A stretch of DNA of 64,000 nt, taken from IMG/VR virus record IMGVR_UViG_3300041583_000345, positions 57,931 through 121,930 of that record. The stretch is one strand, 5' to 3'. Of this stretch, positions 25,001 to 31,605 are shown piece after piece (the first letter of the stretch is position 1; every line of letters begins with the position of its first letter). Position numbers and translations under genes: made by a program. The notes under the pieces are model-generated. The model did not search any database. It had not been told where the DNA came from and worked only from the letters and a program-made list of their open reading frames with translations. The stretch comes from a virus.

Positions 25001-26407
25001 TTAATGGGTCTTTCCTTTTAGTGTATTCTCTATTCTTGTCCACTCGTATTTATAATTTCCGCAGTCCCATACCCTATGGTAACCCCTATCTAACATTATT
25101 TCATATTCAGACATATTTGGATCTCCTCCTTGCTGTACAAGTTTATGTTTTTGAAACTGAAATCTTGAATAACGTATTTTGGACTTAACATAGAAGTACC
25201 CGGGCACTGTTGGTTTCAGTTCGGACATTCCTAATGTACTATATAATGCACCGTTACTCCAATCTCGGTTAGCATACGAAATTATACGTTCCGGTGTATA
25301 CGTCTTTATAAAGTAGGAGTATAGTTTTGATGCTCCTCCTATTACTGCAGTGTTTAACTTATTACAGAATCTAAGTAGTTCGTACTCTCCTTTCTTAGCT
25401 ACTTGTCCTGTAGCTGCTCTTAATGAAGAAAATGTCATGACACTTACTAGTTCTTCCCCTGTAAAAAGTCCTATACGTATTTTAGAGATTCCGCTACCCT
25501 GTAAATGGTTATTTCCTAGAAACGTATTCGCTTCCTTATAGGTGATTTCACGTACCTCTGTCTTCCTTGCATAGATTCTATCTGCTGTCTTACCTAATAC
25601 GTTAGCTATCACCGATCTTACTATTGCTTCTTTCTGAATCCAATCTGCTTCCCATATGTGTATTAATCTATACCCTTTATCTGCTGCTGCTAATTGCTTA
25701 CTTAGGTGGTACTTTCTATCTTTAAATAAATCACTATGCCAGTAACTCCCGTTGTACTCTATAGCTACTTTTTCTGACTCTACTACTATATCCAGCTCTA
25801 ATCCACTCAATATACCCCTATTGCTCTGCTCTACTTCAAAACCTAAACCCTCTACCATCTTACACACTTCTGCTTCTCCCCTACTTGGACCTGAGCTGTG
25901 CCATGTTCCCCTGCCTTCCTGCATTCTCTTTATAGCAGCTGCTCTCATGGTCTCTCTCTGTTCCTTACTGTTCTCCCTGTATCCTGGTCTGTGCTGATGA
26001 TGCCCTGCTAACATAGTTCTTGAATAAGCTACCTCCCCTTTTTCATTCTTACCATGTCTTATCAATCTAACATCTTCTCCACAGCCACAGGAGCAGGTTG
26101 GAGGTGTTCCATTAAAGAAGTACTTTATAAAATAGTCTTGCCAACTTATACCATGTGTATGTATATGATGAAGTAACTGCTTATGTGATATTTGAGACTC
26201 TTTACAGATTTCACACTCTATTCCGCTCCCTTCCCGAAGTTTTTGTGCGGTCAAGTGTTTCTTTCTAAATTCTCCAAATGTTTTCGAATATTCTTCTGAG
26301 GACATTTTGTCATGCTTATGGTAGAGGTGGCTCCCCATCCCGGAAGCTGTTAAACTTATTTTACATATTTTACAGGTAATCGGTGTACTATCTTTTTCTC
26401 TACTCAT
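25001..26407 (-). CDS. Homing endonuclease: zinc fingers plus Vsr/EDxHD-type nuclease
   Basis: The 468-residue protein has two C2H2-like fingers (CKICKISLTASGMGSHLYHKH-type at 16-36, and CEICKESQISHKQLLHHIHTH-type near 65-86) and a Cys cluster PTCSCGCGEDV. The nuclease core follows: SRGEAEVCKMVEGLGFEVEQ, LELDIVVES, VAIEYNGSYWHSD, then YRLIHIWEADW, with the E, D, E and H of the patch-repair/EDxHD family. The C-terminal third resembles DNA-binding parts of phage-encoded endonucleases. It lies between gp23 and phoH with its own terminator and an upstream box, so it looks like an inserted mobile gene. Confidence 0.82.
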   Translation of the reverse strand: MSREKDSTPITCKICKISLTASGMGSHLYHKHDKMSSEEYSKTFGEFRKKHLTAQKLREGSGIECEICKESQISHKQLLHHIHTHGISWQDYFIKYFFNGTPPTCSCGCGEDVRLIRHGKNEKGEVAYSRTMLAGHHQHRPGYRENSKEQRETMRAAAIKRMQEGRGTWHSSGPSRGEAEVCKMVEGLGFEVEQSNRGILSGLELDIVVESEKVAIEYNGSYWHSDLFKDRKYHLSKQLAAADKGYRLIHIWEADWIQKEAIVRSVIANVLGKTADRIYARKTEVREITYKEANTFLGNNHLQGSGISKIRIGLFTGEELVSVMTFSSLRAATGQVAKKGEYELLRFCNKLNTAVIGGASKLYSYFIKTYTPERIISYANRDWSNGALYSTLGMSELKPTVPGYFYVKSKIRYSRFQFQKHKLVQQGGDPNMSEYEIMLDRGYHRVWDCGNYKYEWTRIENTLKGKTH

Positions 26408-26440
26408 ACTTACTTAAAACGCTAAATAGTTATTTATACT

Positions 26441-26448
26441 TATAAATA
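26441..26448 (-). promoter_or_regulatory. Candidate box before the zinc-finger endonuclease gene
   Basis: The coding strand reads CTATTTATAAG, 33 nt before the start codon. A perfect TATAAATA on the same strand lies just inside it (26431-26438). Confidence 0.38.
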
Positions 26449-26472
26449 GGCTAGTTTTTACATAACAGACAT

Positions 26473-26497
26473 AAAAAAAGAGCCCCGAAGGGCTCTC
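26473..26497 (-). terminator. Strong terminator after the major capsid gene
   Basis: On the minus strand, GAGCCC-TTCG-GGGCTC forms a six-pair stem with a UUCG loop and an extra A-T pair, followed by seven T. This is a textbook rho-independent terminator 26 nt after the gp23 stop. Confidence 0.93.
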
Positions 26498-26523
26498 TCT
26501 TAGTATTAAATCTAAAGTTAATC

Positions 26524-28095
26524 TTAGATTTGATTTAAATCAGATACGAAGATCTTACCATAAAATTCTGGTCTGATCATTTTCTTAGCATAACGAGTCA
26601 TTAAACCTTTTCTTGGAGTGAAAGTTTCTGGATCGTATACTAATGGAGTCATCATCAATGGAACATAAGGAGCATAAACTGCACCTGTTTCTAAGAACTG
26701 AGAACCTCTATATCCCATAAGGATTGTGTTTTCAGTCATGTAAGGGTTCTTGTAGACCTTGAATCGGTTAGATAAAGCTCCTACTTTTTGAACTCCCATA
26801 TTAAATTCCATTGCATCACCATCTGTTGCTGCTGCAAATCCTGGTATAGACTCTAATACAGTTGCTACTGTTGGAGATACTACTACGAAGTTTGCACCAC
26901 CTCTAAGAGTTTTTTGGTGAATCTTGTTAGATACTTTTTGGATTTTAGTTCCTAAAGTTTGGAACCATTGTCCTTGAGTATTGTAGAAATCTGAAGTAGA
27001 TACTGACCAGTTAGATCCGTCCCATACTTTGTTGTTTTCAGCTGACCAGAAATCAGTTGTTACAGCACCTGCAATTAACATATCTAATATTTCCATGTCA
27101 ATCTCCATAGAGATGTACTCAGATAATAAAGAAGTTAATTCAGCTTCTGCATCAATTGAATGGTAAGCGTTAAGATCCTGTGCAAATTCTGGAGTCCATT
27201 GTGCTTTTAACTTTCTAGTCTTAGCAACAATTGATTCAGAAGCAAGTTTAACATCAATAGACGGAATAGAGATTGAAGTATCTACTGCAGCATTTGAATC
27301 TGCTTCGAAATCTCCTCTATCGTTGTCTACTGGTTGTTTGTGCCATAATACAACTTTAGTTCCATTTGATCCTGCATCACCTGTAGCTACAACAAATACT
27401 AGGTTAGCTCCAACTACCTTAGTATATTGTGCTAATACTGCAATACCTGTAAGTCTAAATGCTCTAATACCTGTACTGTCGTATCCTGCTAAGTCTGATG
27501 TTGCAAAAGATACTGTATCGTAAGATGCAGGTGCTAATCCAACTTCGTAATCTAAAGAAGATGAAGTTGCTGTTGCAACTGTACCTGTAGCTGAAGTAGA
27601 GTTTTGGTTGATTGAGTAACCGAATTGACCGGCGCCGTAAAGACCTCCTGATACTTCTTCGTTTACTGCCATTTTGTCATTAGCTGTAGATACGTTTCCG
27701 TACATGTTGTCAGCTGCGGCTCTTCCGTTTGTTGAAGATCCATATTTAAAGTCAAGATAGAATACAAGACCTGATGGTAGGTTCATTGGTTGAACTGATA
27801 CGAAGTCTTGAGCTACGATTTGAGAAAATACTTTTCTTACTAACGGTAAAGCTACTCCTGCCCACTGCTCACCTGCTCCTGCAGAGAAAGAACCACCACC
27901 AACGTTAGTTGAGTTTGCTTCAGCAACGATTTGTTTTGCTTGATTCTCAAGGATCATAGCCATGTTGTTAGCATGACGCTCGTCTTTGATGCCTTCTAAT
28001 AATCCCGATTGAGACCATTTGTTTGCTAATTTAGTAGCGTCAGCCTGCATACTTTTGTATGAGTTTGAGCTTTCTAATAATGTGTTTATTTCCAT
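26524..28095 (-). CDS. 23: Major capsid protein precursor (T4 gp23)
   Basis: The 523-residue precursor (T4: 521) forms the head shell. The first 59 residues are a propeptide ending QIVAE before ANSTNVGGGSFSAG, so the prohead protease is expected to cut after E59 (T4 cuts after E65). Mature landmarks are WAGVALPLVRKVFSQIVAQD, VSVQPMNLPSGLVFYLDF, a long middle insertion, and C-terminal RSDLN-type residues in FYGKIFVSDLNQI. gp22 is directly upstream and a strong terminator directly downstream. Confidence 0.96.
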   Translation of the reverse strand: MEINTLLESSNSYKSMQADATKLANKWSQSGLLEGIKDERHANNMAMILENQAKQIVAEANSTNVGGGSFSAGAGEQWAGVALPLVRKVFSQIVAQDFVSVQPMNLPSGLVFYLDFKYGSSTNGRAAADNMYGNVSTANDKMAVNEEVSGGLYGAGQFGYSINQNSTSATGTVATATSSSLDYEVGLAPASYDTVSFATSDLAGYDSTGIRAFRLTGIAVLAQYTKVVGANLVFVVATGDAGSNGTKVVLWHKQPVDNDRGDFEADSNAAVDTSISIPSIDVKLASESIVAKTRKLKAQWTPEFAQDLNAYHSIDAEAELTSLLSEYISMEIDMEILDMLIAGAVTTDFWSAENNKVWDGSNWSVSTSDFYNTQGQWFQTLGTKIQKVSNKIHQKTLRGGANFVVVSPTVATVLESIPGFAAATDGDAMEFNMGVQKVGALSNRFKVYKNPYMTENTILMGYRGSQFLETGAVYAPYVPLMMTPLVYDPETFTPRKGLMTRYAKKMIRPEFYGKIFVSDLNQI

Positions 28096-28118
28096 TTTTT
28101 TAATTTAATGTTTTTTGG

Positions 28119-29075
28119 TTATTTAATAATTCCAGCTAGTTTCTGCATTCTACGGACTGCATCAGATACTTCCGAAATAATCTCCGGTTTAGAAGCTGTT
28201 GTTCCTGTAGCTTTAGACGCCATACCTTTAAATTTTGATTCTGTAACATTTTCTTTTCTTGTATTAACTACATTTTCAGAAACTGTTTCAAAAACTAGTT
28301 TTACTTCTTTTACTGTTTCAGCTTTGTCGAAAGCAGCTATGATGTTAACTTTTTGTGATTCTGTAAGGCTGTTTGCCTTAAAGATTTTGTTTACATATAA
28401 CAATTTTGAATTAAGAAGGTTTACTTCTTGAAGATCTTTTTTAAGATATTTAATAGTATTTAAAGCTTCTTTAAGCTCTTCTTCCATTTTATCTTCTTTA
28501 TCAGACTTTTTAGATTTATGGTACTTCTCGCTTACTTGTTCTTCGTTTCCGTATTCTAATTCTCTTAAAAGTTCATCTAAATCGATTTCCTCTTCGTCTT
28601 CTACTTCCATTCCTGGTTCTTCCATTGCCGGTTCGTCTCCCATTCCTTCGATATCACCAGCATCCATATCATCTCCCATCTCAGCGTCGCTGCTTCCGAT
28701 TTCTTGAGCAATAATATCTCTGATCATGTCTTTGAATTGGTCTACTGAAAGATCACTAAGATCTTGGTCGCCTTCTAATTCCTCTTCTTCTGATTCCTCA
28801 GCTTCGTATCCTGGTGCTTCTTCTTCAGCTTCGTCTTCAGATTCTTCTGAATCATCCTCTGCCTCTTTTACTGCAATAAATCCTGATGCGTTTTCCTCTA
28901 CTCCTTCTTCTTCTTCATTAGATGAATCTTCCATCTCTTGAAGTTTAGCAGCTAACATATCTTTTAGATGAGGGGTTAAAGTCTCTTCTAGAGCTTGTTT
29001 AGCGTTAGCAATAGCGGCTTCACGTACGGATTTAGCTTCAGCAATAGCTTGCTTAAATAAATCTTTGTTTGCCAT
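28119..29075 (-). CDS. 22: Prohead core scaffolding protein (T4 gp22)
   Basis: The 318-residue, extremely acidic, helical protein (runs such as DDSEESEDEAEEEAPGYEA) is the main scaffold inside the prohead and is degraded by the protease. The C-terminal third is the more conserved core-forming part (KMEEELKEALNTIKYLKKDL and on to AVRRMQKLAGIIK), matching gp22 proteins that end in ...RMQKLAGI. It is 24 nt upstream of gp23, the T4 order. A TATTTATA box lies 94 nt upstream and probably drives gp22-gp23. Confidence 0.92.
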   Translation of the reverse strand: MANKDLFKQAIAEAKSVREAAIANAKQALEETLTPHLKDMLAAKLQEMEDSSNEEEEGVEENASGFIAVKEAEDDSEESEDEAEEEAPGYEAEESEEEELEGDQDLSDLSVDQFKDMIRDIIAQEIGSSDAEMGDDMDAGDIEGMGDEPAMEEPGMEVEDEEEIDLDELLRELEYGNEEQVSEKYHKSKKSDKEDKMEEELKEALNTIKYLKKDLQEVNLLNSKLLYVNKIFKANSLTESQKVNIIAAFDKAETVKEVKLVFETVSENVVNTRKENVTESKFKGMASKATGTTASKPEIISEVSDAVRRMQKLAGIIK

Positions 29076-29169
29076 TTTAATTTAATGTGTTGAGTTTCGT
29101 ATAGCTATTATAAGCTATAATGTGAAGTTATAAATTTTTTCAATACCGTATAGAGACGGTATATTATGT

Positions 29170-29177
29170 CTATAAAT
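29170..29177 (-). promoter_or_regulatory. Candidate promoter for gp22-gp23
   Basis: The coding strand reads ATATTTATAGAC, between the upstream terminator (29191-29221) and gp22. With a terminator just upstream, a promoter is required here for the capsid genes. Confidence 0.45.
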
Positions 29178-29190
29178 ATAGGCATTTTTA

Positions 29191-29221
29191 TAAAACAAGA
29201 AACCCCTACATTGCTGTAAGG
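29191..29221 (-). terminator. Terminator after the IPNP-repeat gene cassette
   Basis: On the minus strand, CCCTTACA pairs with TGTAGGGG (one mismatch), followed by a T-rich run TTTCTTGTTTT. It directly follows the repeated block at 29228-29264. Confidence 0.7.
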
Positions 29222-29227
29222 GAATCG

Positions 29228-29264
29228 ACACCTGCCTTCGGTACCTTCCGAGGGAATTATTTTT
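29228..29264 (-). repeat. Repeated terminator-linked block, copy 1
   Basis: About 36 bp nearly identical to 30328-30363, with two changes in the first 33 bp. The minus strand reads AATTCCCTCGGA, then CCGAAGGCAGGTG. Inside, CCTCGG and CCGAAGG can pair. Each copy is followed at once by an unrelated terminator hairpin. Confidence 0.8.
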
Positions 29265-29298
29265 AAGAGTTTAATATATTCTTTATTTTATTTTTATG

Positions 29299-30066
29299 TT
29301 ATGAATCTAATTTAGAAAATCCATTGGGTACAACTCCTTCACATATAAGTGTTGCTACAATTGGTGATACTACTGAACCTACAAATATACCTACACCTGC
29401 TGGTGTTGATAATGCTGCTGTTGCGTATATTGGATTTGCTTTACCTACTACATTAGTAAGTACTCTTGTTAGTAATGGTTTATCACATTTTCCGTTAACA
29501 CCTGGTATTAAAAATATACCTTCAGCTAACAATTTACCAATTACAGTTGATACTGTCATCATTGCCACTTTTTGTCCTACTGTTGCCATTGCCGCTAACA
29601 TAGTTGCACTAATTGTAGTTGATGTTACAGTACCGGGGTCAGCGGGTGCGGGTTTTGGTGTGAAGTATATAACACATCCGGTTGTTAGTGCCATATTCAA
29701 TCCAATGTAACAAGCATTTTCATCTAACCAATCAATAGCAGCTGTTACTCCTTCTTCAACTACTTCCAATCCTTCTTTAGAAAATTCAATTGCCTGTGCA
29801 CTACCTTCTTTCCATACTGTAGATGTCACATCAATACCTTGTTTGGCCGCTTCAGTTGTATTCTTAGCAACGACATCTGTTGTATGTACTACGGCTTTTG
29901 TTGCATCCTTATATATATTCTCAGTAGTTTTAACCACATTATCAACTTCATCCTTAATTATATCAATGGGGTTAGGTATTTTAGGAATTGGGTTAGGTAT
30001 GTTTGGTATTGGGTTAGGTATTTTAGGTATTTTAGGTACTTTTATTTTGTTTAATGGATTCTTCAT
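29299..30066 (-). CDS. Accessory protein with IPNP repeats and hydrophobic C-terminal half
   Basis: A 255-residue protein of unknown family. Residues 7-38 are a Pro repeat (KIPNIPNPIP-type units). Residues 40-115 are helical and amphipathic with many Thr/Lys. After that come several hydrophobic stretches (CYIGLNMALTTGCVIYF, ATMLAAMATVGQKVAMMTV and PAGVGIFVGSVVSPIVATLI) that could span or insert into a membrane. It is paired with a two-segment membrane protein in a cassette bounded by repeated terminator blocks inside the head operon. It could be a membrane-acting moron or effector, but there is no homology evidence. Confidence 0.6.
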   Translation of the reverse strand: MKNPLNKIKVPKIPKIPNPIPNIPNPIPKIPNPIDIIKDEVDNVVKTTENIYKDATKAVVHTTDVVAKNTTEAAKQGIDVTSTVWKEGSAQAIEFSKEGLEVVEEGVTAAIDWLDENACYIGLNMALTTGCVIYFTPKPAPADPGTVTSTTISATMLAAMATVGQKVAMMTVSTVIGKLLAEGIFLIPGVNGKCDKPLLTRVLTNVVGKANPIYATAALSTPAGVGIFVGSVVSPIVATLICEGVVPNGFSKLDS

Positions 30067-30071
30067 AATTA

Positions 30072-30275
30072 TTATTTATTTCTTTTATTATTGTTCATAC
30101 CGAAATAAGTGCCCACTATAGCCACTAATCCAGTAATTGTCACTTGTAAAAGGTGTATTATGTTTTCGTCTATAGGTCTACTATCTTCTAATGCAATGTA
30201 GAAATCTCCTATTACTATAATTACTAGTAATATCATTATACCTGTAACCAATATTAATACAACTTTTTCTTTCAT
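30072..30275 (-). CDS. Small two-segment membrane protein, holin-like
   Basis: A 67-residue protein with two transmembrane segments: VVLILVTGIMILLVIIVIG (5-23) and LLQVTITGLVAIVGTYFG (about 42-59), followed by a basic tail NNNKRNK. This topology is seen in small class II holins and in other phage membrane peptides. It lies 5 nt upstream of the IPNP-repeat protein gene, so the pair is probably co-expressed. No lysin gene is adjacent, so holin function is only a suggestion. A TATTTATA box is 4 nt before the ATG. Confidence 0.6.
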   Translation of the reverse strand: MKEKVVLILVTGIMILLVIIVIGDFYIALEDSRPIDENIIHLLQVTITGLVAIVGTYFGMNNNKRNK

Positions 30276-30279
30276 TTCC

Positions 30280-30287
30280 TATAAATA
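30280..30287 (-). promoter_or_regulatory. TATTTATA box 4 nt before the small membrane protein gene
   Basis: The coding strand reads ATATTTATAGGAA, then ATG. It lies between a terminator and the cassette, so a promoter is plausible, but the spacing would give a nearly leaderless transcript. Confidence 0.35.
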
Positions 30288-30291
30288 TCGT

Positions 30292-30320
30292 AAAAAAGAA
30301 AACCTCATATTTCTATGAGG
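30292..30320 (-). terminator. Terminator after the gp21-linked operon
   Basis: On the minus strand, CCTCATA-GAAA-TATGAGG forms a perfect seven-pair stem, followed by TTTTCTTTTTT. It separates the gp21 operon from the accessory cassette. Confidence 0.88.
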
Positions 30321-30327
30321 TCATCCC

Positions 30328-30363
30328 CACCTGCCTTCGGTAGCGTCCGAGGGAATTATTTTA
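30328..30363 (-). repeat. Repeated terminator-linked block, copy 2
   Basis: The near-identical partner of 29228-29264. Here it overlaps the stop codon of the 222-residue gene (AAATAATTCCCTCGG) and is followed at once by a terminator. Confidence 0.8.
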
Positions 30364-31024
30364 ATGATTTAAGAACTGCTTCTTTAAGCGTCTTTTCTCT
30401 TTTAGTTAAACCCTCCATTATACTCTGTATAGCCATGTCATTTACTTCATCAGCCATTTCATCTGTTAGTTTATCTAACTCATCATCTGTTAATGGAGTT
30501 CCGTCTTCATATTCTGCATAACTTATAAAAGCATCAGCAAAGTCTGGGTAGTCTCTAGAGTCAACGCCATCTACTTCTATGGTTGATCTATCTATAGGTT
30601 TTGTTAAAGCACTAGGAGGATTCCCTCTACGTGCAGACCTAGCTAACATAGCATCAATACTTGCATTTGAACCTTTTTTTGGTTCATTCTCTAAAGAAAC
30701 TTCGTTTTTCCTTTCTCTCATTGACATTTCCTCCGAATTGGAGGCGAAGTCAATTACATCGTCTTTTAAAGCTGCTAAATCTTGTAGCAAATCTGTATCT
30801 ATTCCTCCCTGGTCATTCCATGCATTTATATAATCATCTACTGTAGGAAGACTTGTTATATGTTTAGGAGCATATTTATTCATTATTCGATCAAAGTTGA
30901 TTCTCTCTAAAGCTACTCTTAAGGCTTCTTCCTCACCTTCTATTGCTTGTTCTTTAATTATTTTACTTGTTTGTGAAAGTTTATTTTCTAATATAAACCC
31001 TCGTAGGTTAAAGTTGTTGCTCAT
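30356..31024 (-). CDS. Head-operon protein with one KYAP/DDYI domain and acidic C-terminus
   Basis: A 222-residue protein of no named family. Residues about 33-101 hold one copy of a roughly 70-residue domain (KYAP, LPTVDDYINAW, GGID, DDVIDFA) that is present twice in the 600-residue neighbour. The C-terminal part, IEVDGVDSRDYPDFADAF followed by TPLTDDELDKL, is a module I associate with marine phage proteins. It overlaps gp21 by 4 nt. Location between gp21 and gp22 suggests a prohead core or internal protein. Confidence 0.65.
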   Translation of the reverse strand: MSNNFNLRGFILENKLSQTSKIIKEQAIEGEEEALRVALERINFDRIMNKYAPKHITSLPTVDDYINAWNDQGGIDTDLLQDLAALKDDVIDFASNSEEMSMRERKNEVSLENEPKKGSNASIDAMLARSARRGNPPSALTKPIDRSTIEVDGVDSRDYPDFADAFISYAEYEDGTPLTDDELDKLTDEMADEVNDMAIQSIMEGLTKREKTLKEAVLKSLK

Positions 31025-31602
31025 AATGCTCTTAATATATCGTTTATAATTAATTCTAGTTTACTATATATATTATCAGTTGTTTTTCCTTCATTTAACG
31101 CTACTGGGTTCATAAAAGCTCCCTGTGTAGATGGATTAGATACGAAGTCCCAACATACTAGCTCAAAATCAGTTTGTACTTCTAAAGTACCTTCGTTTGT
31201 TTGCTGTACTGAACCGGTTCCTCTAGAGGAAATACCTATTGTATGCCCTGCTTTGCATATTTCTTTAACAATATTACCTGAAGGTGTATTTAATAGCTCT
31301 ATACGTCCCATAAGGGCGTCTCCCTCCCACCATAGTTCTTTTACTACATGTGAAGCGTTCTTTAGAGAGACTATAGGAGACTCAGGGTGATCAAGTTCTC
31401 CAAAGGCATTTCCAACCTTAACAAACTCTTCTATATATCTTTGAGATTCTCTAAGAAGAATTTCTTTACTGTATGTGCGTCCGTTTTGATTCTTGGCTAC
31501 TGCTCTCTGCAGAATACCTTCTACTTCGTAGACTCCAGGTTTTGTTTTGGATTCTGTAAGTAGGGATCTAAAAGGGGTGACATCTACTAATAGCTGTGAC
31601 AT
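31021..31602 (-). CDS. 21: Prohead core protein protease (T4 gp21)
   Basis: A 193-residue serine-type protease that matures the head by cutting after Glu at I/L-x-E sites. The S78-like signatures are present: NGRTYSKEILLRE, GELDHP with the catalytic His (H72), and GHTIGISSRGTG with the Ser (S125/S126), followed by FELVCWDFVSNPST. It is slightly shorter than T4 gp21 (212). It is encoded in the gp20-gp21-gp22-gp23 order of T4, with extra core-protein genes between. Its predicted targets include gp23, gp22 and the tagged proteins discussed under findings. Confidence 0.94.
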   Translation of the reverse strand: MSQLLVDVTPFRSLLTESKTKPGVYEVEGILQRAVAKNQNGRTYSKEILLRESQRYIEEFVKVGNAFGELDHPESPIVSLKNASHVVKELWWEGDALMGRIELLNTPSGNIVKEICKAGHTIGISSRGTGSVQQTNEGTLEVQTDFELVCWDFVSNPSTQGAFMNPVALNEGKTTDNIYSKLELIINDILRAL

Positions 31603-31605
31603 AGT

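Noticed and set aside
28119-29075. Acidic scaffold protein read as a second capsid decoration protein
   Set aside because: Its place before gp23, acidity and C-terminal RMQKLAGI end fit gp22.
30072-30275. Calling the small membrane protein a holin outright
   Set aside because: Topology alone is weak and no endolysin is adjacent, so it was left as holin-like.
29228-30363. A named riboswitch in the repeated terminator-linked block
   Set aside because: The stem-forming sequence does not match a known class I could name (PreQ1, glutamine or similar). Kept as an unexplained repeat.
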